Shown one piece after another: positions 55,952 to 64,000 of a stretch of DNA of 64,000 nucleotides. The DNA comes from Thalassia testudinum. Lineage: Eukaryota > Streptophyta > Magnoliopsida > Alismatales > Hydrocharitaceae. The first letter of the stretch is position 1. Each line of letters starts with the position of its first letter. The notes under the pieces were generated by a model. The model was not told the DNA's origin, ran no database searches, and was given only the letters and a program-made list of their open reading frames with translations. The position numbers and the translations under genes were made by a program. Location of the stretch: assembly GCA_037157565.1 (NCBI GenBank), contig JAZHRO010000014.1, positions 96,317,501 through 96,381,500 of the forward strand, given 5' to 3'.

Positions 55952-57200
55952 TTCGCTGACATAGTGAACTATCTAGTCACGAGCATTACCCCAGTACTTG
56001 GGACAAGTAGAAGCGAGACAGGTTTCTTGCTAACGCTAATTTTATCACTGGGAGGAACCCGAGCTTTTTAGAATAGTCCCTGACCAACCTTTCTGCCATT
56101 GTGTCCCTGACAAAGAACAAAGAAGTGTTCTGAGTTTCTACTATGACCTCCACTGTGGGAGACATTTTAGTGGGAAAAAGACTACCCATAAGGTTCTTCA
56201 GTCTGACTTTTGGTGGCCCACATTATTCCTAGATGCACATACATATGTGGCCGCATGTCTACATTGCCAGCAGACGAGAATCATCGGAAAAAGGGATGAG
56301 ATGCCCCAGCAACCTATCCTCCCTATTGTGATCTTTGATATTTGGGGCATCGGCTTCATGGGTCCCTTTCCTGTGTCATTCGGATATGAGTACATCCTTG
56401 TAGCTATGGACTATGTATAGAAATTGATAGAAGCCATACCAACGCGAACCAATGACCATTCTGTGGTCTTCGCTTTTGTTAAGGCTAATATCATTTCTCG
56501 GTATGGGTGCCCAAGGACGATCATAAGTGATGGAGGACCTCACTTTAAGAATGTACACTTCACAAGACTATTCCAAAATTTGGGAGTTAACCACATGATA
56601 GCCACACCTTACCATCCCCAAACAAGTGGACAAGTTGAAGTGTCTAATAGGGAGATTAAATGAATTTTAGAAAAAAATTGTTAAGCCCGACCGTAAGGAT
56701 TGGTCTTAAAAATTAAATGATGCTCTTTGGGCCTACAGAATCGCATATAAGACTCTCTTGGGAATGTCTCCTTTCTATCTTGTCTATGAAAGGGCATGCC
56801 ATCTTCCCGTTGAAATCCAACATAAAGGCTATTGGGCTATTAGAAATGTTAACTTGAATCTGGATAATGCGAGAAAGGCATGTATGTTAGAGTTAAGTGA
56901 GCTTGAGAAGCTTCGTAATGAAGCCTATGAAACTTTTCAAGCTTACAAGCAACGTACAAAGGTCTTCCTTGATAAGCACATCATTAGAAAGACTTTTGAG
57001 CCTAACAAGTAGGTCTGGCTTTTCAATTCCAGACTTAAATTATTTCCAGGAAAGCTCAAGTCCCGCTGGGATGGGTCGTACGTTGTTATCAATACTTTCC
57101 CTCATGGAGCTATAGAAATTCGAAACCCTACTTCTAGTGCAAGCTTTAAGGTAAATGGCCAACGACTTAAACCTTATATTACTCTTTCAAATGGCTAGGT
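55952..57200 (+). pseudogene. E2 integrase
   Basis: The zinc region is split over frames (GRHFSG, CLHCQQTRIIGKRDEMPQQP). In the core the first catalytic Asp is lost: WGIGFMGPFP has Gly (codon 56352-56354). The second Asp ([14 protein letters not shown]) and the Glu ([12 protein letters not shown]) are kept in the open frame 56424-56663. The C-terminal part, LGMSPFYLVYERACHLPVEI to [16 protein letters not shown], ends at a stop at 57197-57199. At least three frameshifts and a dozen stops are present. Confidence 0.9.
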
Positions 57201-58837
57201 TTTGGATGCACTTCGGCTTGAGGAACCTTAGCTCCTCCCACTCCCCTCCTCAGGTGATATTCTTTTATGTCTACATTTTTCCAGTCAAAACATTGTCAAT
57301 CTTAGGCATGCGGGGGGTATAACCTGAGGATGTTTATAGCATTTATAAATATTTGCATACATTTAGGATAGTGATTTATATAAAAAAAAATATTTTATTT
57401 TCTTTAGCTGAATTGGTTAGTCCCTAGCAGAAAATTTATCAAAGAGGTGTCATTAAAGATTTTTCTTCTTAAATTGTTTCTTAAGTTTAGAATCCAGTAT
57501 AGTTACATTCACTTGCACGTTGACTGGGTAATGGATCTTTGTAAAAAACCAATAAGCATTTTTAGTCTACTGAACCTTTGAACAACTAATAGGGAGTCAG
57601 GCATACTATCTTCTATTAGTTCCACCTCATATTTGTGAGAAGAAAGGAGAGAGATTACTAGTGTGCTAGGCCTAGTGTAGGGACTCTTAAGTTTTGGACA
57701 ATTAGATAAGGATACCTCAGAGTTAGGCATAGTTTTCGCTCTTTGTTCCTGTGTGCATACATTGTGTGAATTCCTGAGTGTCACCAAATAAGGTAGATAC
57801 ACAAAAATTGAGTTTTAATAAAACTATGACTATGGTTGATGGTTACGACCGTTCTTCATAGAGTCCTCCGCTGAAGGAGGGTAGTAATGGCAAAGGTCAG
57901 AAATACGCTTGTCCTATCCATTCCTTCCCAGTGCCGAGAATAAGCACTTCTACCAAATAAGCCACACAATATCCTCTTAACCATCATCATCCCTAATTAT
58001 GCCTCATGAATAATGGTTTGCGTCATTTCGTGCTAGTGATAAAAAGAAGCAACAAAAGAAAAAAAAAGGAGTACTTATATTTAGAAAGATATGAAAAAAA
58101 AAAGAAAATAAAAAGGGAGGAAAAAGAAAAGAGTCCAAGTTTGAGGTTTATCTTCATGCCATTTTTTTTTCATTATATGTCGATGTTTTTGAGGCAACCA
58201 CAAAAACGCCCATTGTGATCCAACAAATATGACCTTTACCTACTTTTCAATATTTCTGACGGCCCGAATACTGGCTGAGGTCCTCTAACTTAGTTGTAGG
58301 GTTATTAGGACTTTAATTGAAGTGTGAATGCCATGTGAGGCCACCGAACAGTGAGTATATTTACAAAATCTGGTGAGATTAGTGAATCACAGAAATAAAA
58401 GAAGGAAACGAGTGAGCACAAGGGAACATCAAGAAAGCATAGTTGTTTAGCCTCTCTCTGAGTTGACTTGTTTGATAGTCTAGAGATTTAGAGTCTGTAG
58501 TACTAGATTACGTGCAGCACCAGATTAGTGTGTGCCACCAAATACAAATCCATTCAACTCGATATCTCCTACCTAAGCCAAAAATTCGGGGTCAAATTAC
58601 AGATTATCTTCTGATTTATCCCCAAGGGAAGTAGTCGCCTATCCCGATAGAAATACCTACCAAGGGATAAGTATGAACTGCAAATGTAAGTTGGTTATTT
58701 TCACTTGGATCCGTTACCTAGGCTATTATTATTATCACATCACATTTGTCTGGATCTCTAAATTTATGGAATAAAGAAAGAAGAATTTTCTTGATTACTT
58801 CCACTATTTTCACTTTTGCTCGGGACTAGCAAAACTT
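57201..58837 (+). other. E2 3' spacer with CCACCAAATA-type repeats
   Basis: Noncoding. Motif copies are TCACCAAATA 57781, CTACCAAATA 57950, CCAACAAATA 58220, a weak CCACCGAACA 58341 and CCACCAAATA 58535. Blocks match the E3 spacer although the LTRs of E2 and E3 are unrelated. An A-rich tract is at 58050-58125. Confidence 0.72.
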
Positions 58838-58852
58838 AAGCATGGGGGCATT
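58838..58852 (+). promoter_or_regulatory. E2 polypurine tract
   Basis: AAGCATGGGGGCATT precedes the 3' LTR; upstream CGGGACTAGCAAAACTT is the block shared with other elements. Confidence 0.8.
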
Positions 58853-60372
58853 TGATAAGTCCAATTTATTGGACATTTATTTGGCTTAAGTACTTATGGA
58901 ATACATTTCCTTATAGTTTAATGACCTAAGCTAACATGTAATTAATTTAGCTTACGAATATTTTTTCTGCTTTGTACTCTAATACATACATTTATACTTC
59001 TTATTTGATACGTGCATGTAGAAAATAAAAGTGTAATAGGTGGCTGGACATAATTAGTATTTGAAGAAGGGCACGACCATAATTGTCCACCTCCCACCGC
59101 CGTTCCCTCCACTGGCATTCAAATCCAAGAGTTGCGCATGTGAAGGGTGAGGCGGAGGTTCTGGATCTGGAGAGGGGTAAGAGCTATGGGACTTCATTAG
59201 ATGGGGAGGACCTCCAATAGCACCATGGTGGACCCTGTGCACACCGTGAAGTAGAGGCTACACTGTGGCCCTCTCACCCCTCTGACCGTAGCTAGACCAC
59301 GTGCACGCCCCCTCATTGCTCTCACCGCAGCTAGACCGTGAGTGAGGCAACTGCTCCTCGCATAGTAGCCCCACCTTACGCACCCTCCCAACATGCATGT
59401 GCATCCACCCAGCGATTGCATATGCGTGTGCTCCCTCAAGGCCAGCAAGCCGCGCACCCTTGCACATGCACGTCAAGCCAACGGTCGACCTCTTCATCTT
59501 CTTTCTACTTCTCCTCCCCTACTGCAGCAAGAGACCCAAACTTGCAACCACCTACCCCTCATGGCCACGCCTTTCGCCAGCTACGCCTGCGCGTAGCTAT
59601 GCCCTCACGCGAAGCCACAGCTCCACGCGCAGCTGTGCCCTCGTGCATGAGCAATACCTCTGCGTGCAGCAACCACCCGCTTGTGACTGCAGTCCCTGCT
59701 GGCCCTCTCCACTACCACCTGCCATCCGACTGGCTGCCACCGGTCATCTTCCACCTCATTGCCATCATCTACAAGCTTCTCTCCTCTGGTGGAACTCCTC
59801 CACCCAAGCAAGCTACCAGCGATGCCTCCTCCAATGTTTGGCGAAGAGAGAGGAAATTTCCCCTATTTTTGCACCTATTATAATTTACATTTGCATGCCA
59901 TTGGAAGTTGTGGGATTTTGATTATTTGATTATTATATTATGGTGGATTTGCAAGTGTGCACTTATTTTTCCACATATTTGATTGGTTCTTGTTATACAT
60001 ATCAATTCACATTGAAATTTGATTCATAGTTGCATGCAATTAAGAAGTACTTCCTCTGCCACTACACCTATGTCATTTACAAATTTTGGAAGCTTGAGCT
60101 TTGATGCAAAATTTACACAAATAGTCCCTAACTTTTCATAAAGTCACAAGTACATTCAGAGCATCATATCCATCAATTCATTTGGAGAATATTTCTGCAA
60201 ACATGATTGTTGCTTATCTGTGATTTATTGTAGTTGTTCCTCCTGTGCATACGACATCCTTTTTGTGGTTTAAATTGGTATCAATTTTAATCTTTGATTG
60301 AGAGATTTCCACCACATAAATTACAATGACATATCATTCTATTGCTGATTTAATCAAGTGAATTTTTCTCTA
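58853..60372 (+). repeat. E2 3' LTR
   Basis: It starts TGATAAGTCCAATTTATTGG, with a GTCCAAT/ATTGGAC stem, and is about 1,520 bp long. The right 890 bp matches the 5' LTR remnant. The end near 60372 is set by where that match stops and E1 sequence begins. Frames at 59338-59921 are repeated LTR DNA, not genes. The tRNA-Asp box copy is at 60312-60330. Confidence 0.85.
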
Positions 60373-61175
60373 TCGCCACGTGTTCTCGCCTGATCTGCTC
60401 GATGAAGATCCTATGGTCAATTATGCCCATGCTCGCCGCTCTCCCTGATTTCACACCGGGCACTCCTCGAACCCATGTCGGTTGCTTAGGTGCGAAGGCG
60501 CTAACCAATGCACTGCGGATGAGTTTGTGTCAAGTTTCCAAATCTTTGCACGGTCGTTCTCAGCCATTGGATGAATATCCAACAGTCGAGATCGCATCCT
60601 CATCTGATGAAGCAGATGAAGGTGGGTGGCGTGGATGCATCGCGGCCGTTGGATGATGATCGAACGGCCTATGGCTTTCCTTCCAAGATTGGGGCATGGT
60701 AAGGGGTAGCTGTGATGGTGCCACATGGTGCCATCGTGGTCGTCCATCTTCGTCTTGTATCTGATGATGTAGGCCTCCAATTGAGTTGATTTCTACAGCG
60801 TTAGACTGTAAACATCGATTCAGATCCATCTGTGTAGTTGGATTTGTTATCTGAGGTCCTAATATTCTTCAATTTGCCCTTTGGATCCTACTTCTTCTGC
60901 AGACTCCCTAGGGTGCTATGGGAGTCTGATTGATGAGCTGTCGGAAGCATTGCACTCCTGTCGTCATTCAAAATAGTTCCGTAAGGTTGGATCAGTCATC
61001 TGTAGCCCTGAATTACATGCAAGTATTAATACCTCTCAAATAGCACATTATTATATATAAAACATATAAATCATCTAGGATACAAAGTATGATGTGTATG
61101 CATGCAGAATGCCCATGTTAAGCTAGGTTCTACCTTTATTTAGGCAAATTAGGGCTTATGATTGCTACGCAGTCA
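60373..61175 (-). repeat. E1 3' LTR, 5' part (outermost element)
   Basis: On the minus strand it starts TGACTGCGTAGCAATCATAAG, homologous to the E3 LTR start. It then carries a GGCCGTTGGAT hairpin (60644-60669) and a tRNA-like segment (60453-60520), as in E5. It is cut by E2; the remainder should lie left of the window. Confidence 0.7.
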
Positions 61176-61860
61176 TACCCCGATGCCTAAATCTTGCTAG
61201 TCCCTAGCAAGTGCAAAACTAAATGCATTTTATCAAGAATTTAATGAAAGGCATATTTCTTTCTATTTCATCCAAAAATTCAGAATCCAGATAACCATTA
61301 ATATATAATGTTGTAACTTCTTCAACGGATCCAAGTGAAGAGTCGATATACATTTAAAGCTTTTACTTTACCCTTAGTAAAATTCAACTGGGATAGGCAA
61401 ACCTCTTATCTCGGGGATTTAAACTATTCTCTGATTTTAGCCTCAACTTTTGGCTAAGGTAGAAGACATCTGAGTTAACTGGATTTGTATTTGGTGGCTC
61501 ACTCTCTTCTAGTGCAACATAGAGACTAGTATTTCAGAATCTAGATTTCTAGATTATTGAATAAATTAACTTAGAGAAAGGCTGAAAAATTGTGCTCTCA
61601 TTAATCTTTTGTATGTTTTCTTTTCTCTCTTTCTGTCTCTCTCTCTCTCTCATTTTTTCTCTTCCTTTTCTTTTTCCTCCTGAGCTCACATCTCACTATA
61701 TTTGCAACTATATTTGGTGGTCTTCCATGGCATCACACTTTAATTAGTTTCTAATAACCCTACAACTAAGTCAAGCCCCTCAGACCGTATTCAGGCAGTC
61801 AGAAATATAGAAAAAATTGGTTAAGGTTGTATTTGGTAGTTCATGGGGATGGTAGGTGTT
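61176..61860 (-). other. E1 PPT and 3' spacer
   Basis: AGGCATCGGGGTA (minus, 61176-61188) is the PPT, after the shared GCTAGGGACTAGCAAGATTT block. The spacer has three motif copies on the minus strand (CCACCAAATA at 61488-61497 and 61711-61720, CTACCAAATA at 61830-61839) and a CT microsatellite near 61632-61652. E6 is inserted at 61861. Confidence 0.7.
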
Positions 61861-63631
61861 TGTTGGAGCAGAAATCGTGCGTAAAAGGGATTTGAGTTTT
61901 GGAAGCCCGTCATTTTAATGCGATTTGTGAAGAAATCCATCAGTAAATAAATTTTGCTGAAACTCGAAAAGAATTCCAGGTCGAAAATAGGGAGGTAGAC
62001 GTTTGATTTGAAAATGCATTTATTTTATTATCACGAAGCAGATTAGATGGTCGAAAAGAATCTAAACTAGCTATCTACTTGAAGAATAATAAATAGAAGA
62101 GAGAGATAGAATATTACAGATAAAGAAAAAATAGAGAGAGAATGAACAAGACTTTCATAACCAGAATATCATGTCTATTACAACTACTTGTTACACTAGA
62201 AAGCAGGGAAACTTACAAATAGAAAGTGGTCAATCTACTCTAGAAAGTAGTAAAGAGAAGGTGAAGAGAAGTTATCCTCCACGATGGCTACTTAGAGGAC
62301 GAGTGCAACGACGGAGCGCCGGGACAAAGGTGGTGAGATGCGAGAAGAAGGAGAACGACGACAGATGACGGAGAATGGTGCAAGACGATGTCGTAGTGGG
62401 ATCCACTTCTCGAATGGCGGTTAGAGGACCATCGCGGAATGCTCCATGAAGGGGATGAGAAGGAGGAAAAATTAGAATTTTAACTCTAATGGAGCATCCT
62501 GGGTTTGGGACAAGCTCTTAGATCTTTGGAGTGGGTAAGAGAAGAGAGGAAGGGATGAAGAAAGTGTGGGGGTTGTAGGGAAATATATATGTGTAGATTG
62601 TTAGGGCAAATAGGTCATAACACTTTAAAAAATTAATTTAAAGGTCTTTAGTGATGGATTTATGTCACTAAAGCCTAGATCGTGGGCGACGTGCAAGCGC
62701 ACCCGTCGTCTCCTCCTCTCCTGCACGCCTAATGCCTCACGCATGTCTGCATGCTCTTAGTCGTCTGATCAAGCGATGGGATGACTTAAAAGCCATCTAG
62801 TCGCTTTTGGTTCAATGCACTAAACACCTAGACGTATGATTGCGCATGGGCTTGGTTGTTTGATCTGGCGTGTGCCTACCTACGCATCTAGTACGGCCAC
62901 GTTGTTCGCTTCTGTGTCACTAAAGATTCATCCAACGTCCAAAATCGACCGCACCAGTGCTTGCACTCAATTTGAGCACTCGATGAGGCTCGATCCCATG
63001 CCTTTAGCTTCGCAAGTGCTTCCGCAACCAATGCACTACGGCTGTCGCTTTGTCTTGCTTAAGTTTTAAGCATGTGTGGCTATGATCCAACGGCCTAGAT
63101 CTTGCCTCGTCAACGCCTTCAGAGGTCGAGAAGATGTGCTGCGGCCGATTTGGGTGGCTATGATGGCGCCATGTAGCACCATCATGGTCATCCATCTTAT
63201 GTGAGTTGTAGATGGTGCCACGGATGTTGGATTAGACCGATGTCATTCGGCTGCGATCGTTGATTCGAACCCATCTGTGCGGTCGGATTTGTCATTTGAT
63301 GTATGGGTTTACACCATCCTTACCCCTTGACCTCTAAACTTTCTCGGACTGCATCTGATGCTACAGAACTCCAATTGGGGAGATCTTGGAGTCATTGAAC
63401 TCCTATCATTGCCCTGATTAGATCCATATGGTTTGATCTTCAATCCGAGGCACCAATTGAATATCACCCTATTGCCTAACCACAAAAAGGGAAAATTAGC
63501 CTAAACTTTATACAACCTAACCTAAATGCAAGGTGATGCATGTTATGCAATATTTATAATATATGATACAACTCTATGTCCAAGAACACGCAAAAATAGA
63601 TGATTTATGTGATATAAACATGTTTACATCA
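61861..63631 (-). mobile_element. E6: 3' LTR of an E5-related element
   Basis: On the minus strand it starts TGATGTAAACATGTTTATATC and ends TGCTCCAACA. It is 1,771 bp long, close to the E5 LTR. It shares the AGAAAGC..GG.AA exon-like stretch near 62200, the TTAGTGATGG hairpin (62648-62672) and a tRNA-like segment (62978-63046) with E5. Confidence 0.8.
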
Positions 63632-64000
63632 CACCCTCATGCCTATTTTTTGCTAGTCCTAGCAAAACTACGTGCTATTTATAAAAGAATTAGGTTGGAT
63701 TTCTTGGGCAATAGTTATTTTTTTCAATGCTTATGAATTTCAACTACGACCAGAACTATAGAGACAATAATGTCCGGGTGTCTTCCAAAATGCAGACTGC
63801 CTCAAGCCCTCAACTTATTCAAAGAAGGATCTTTTTCTTCTTTTCTTCTTTTCTAATTTCTTTGGATTTTTGAGTTTAGGATTTTGGAGCAGCTTTCTAC
63901 AGCCACTCAACCCACCCAAGACCTGAAGAGAACCCTAAGTTCTAAGCATCTTTGTGTGAAATGTGATAGACTCTCTGATCGGCAATTAGAATGGAGTTCA
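63632..64000 (-). other. E6 PPT and start of its 3' spacer, leaving the window
   Basis: It matches E5 38086-38460 (GTGCTATTTATAAAAGAATTAG and the following sequence). The PPT reads GGCATGAGGGTG (minus). E6 must continue to the right. Confidence 0.75.

Noticed and set aside
59338..59921. Three overlapping frames of up to 181 aa
   Set aside because: They lie in the E2 3' LTR; the 5' LTR copy (7385-7883) has different frames and breaks.

Overview
The window is nuclear DNA of a flowering plant, probably from a large repeat-rich genome. I see no host protein gene and no rRNA or intact tRNA gene. Nearly all 64 kb is Ty3/gypsy-type LTR retrotransposon sequence nested inside itself. Recognisable gag-pol pieces carry Athila-lineage hallmarks: the gag LFPFSLKDKAKHW block, a DLG protease, VVKKEILKWLD at the start of RT, and a primer binding site (PBS) matching the 3' end of tRNA-Asp. 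All coding regions are broken by stops, frameshifts and insertions.

Names used here: E1-E6 are elements with internal sequence, S1-S6 are single LTRs. E1 (minus strand) is the outermost layer on the right (60373-61860). E2 (plus strand, Athila-like) is inserted in the E1 LTR and spans most of the window. Its 5' LTR remnant is at 7421-8311, PBS at 8318, gag at 9577-10141 and 28424-29336, protease and RT start at 29580-30859, rest of RT, RNase H and integrase at 54783-57200, and 3' LTR at 58853-60372. The E2 5' LTR is interrupted by S4, which is interrupted by S5, which is interrupted by S6; all three run off the left edge. E2 gag is interrupted by the complete element E3 (10142-28423, duplicated site ATGCC), whose pol holds the 4,036-bp solo LTR S1 (18814-22849). 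E2 RT is interrupted by E4 (30860-54782, minus). The E4 3' LTR is interrupted by E5 (30907-44095, minus). The E5 3' LTR is interrupted by solo LTR S2 (31436-36870), which is interrupted by solo LTR S3 (33360-36050). E6 (minus) enters E1 at 61861 and leaves at the right edge. The chain E1>E2>E4>E5>S2>S3 is six layers deep. Most junctions are supported by 5-bp target duplications, and in three coding or LTR cases removal of the insert restores frame or LTR length.

E4 and E5 lack RT and integrase. They carry a decayed open reading frame family of unknown function and would need enzymes from relatives such as E2 or E3.

The strongest unexplained signal is shared by nearly all LTR families here. 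About 35-50 nt before the LTR end, the sense strand is complementary to the 5' end (nt about 1-18) of tRNA-Asp, the same tRNA whose 3' end pairs with the PBS. This suggests a two-sided primer clamp. Other cross-family signals are a hairpin at the 5' terminus of every LTR, a repeated CCACCAAATA motif between integrase and the polypurine tract (PPT), a relic PBS inside the E4 LTR, and two independent insertions at the centre of the same palindrome.

Homologies were judged by eye; LTR ends are exact only where a target duplication is quoted.
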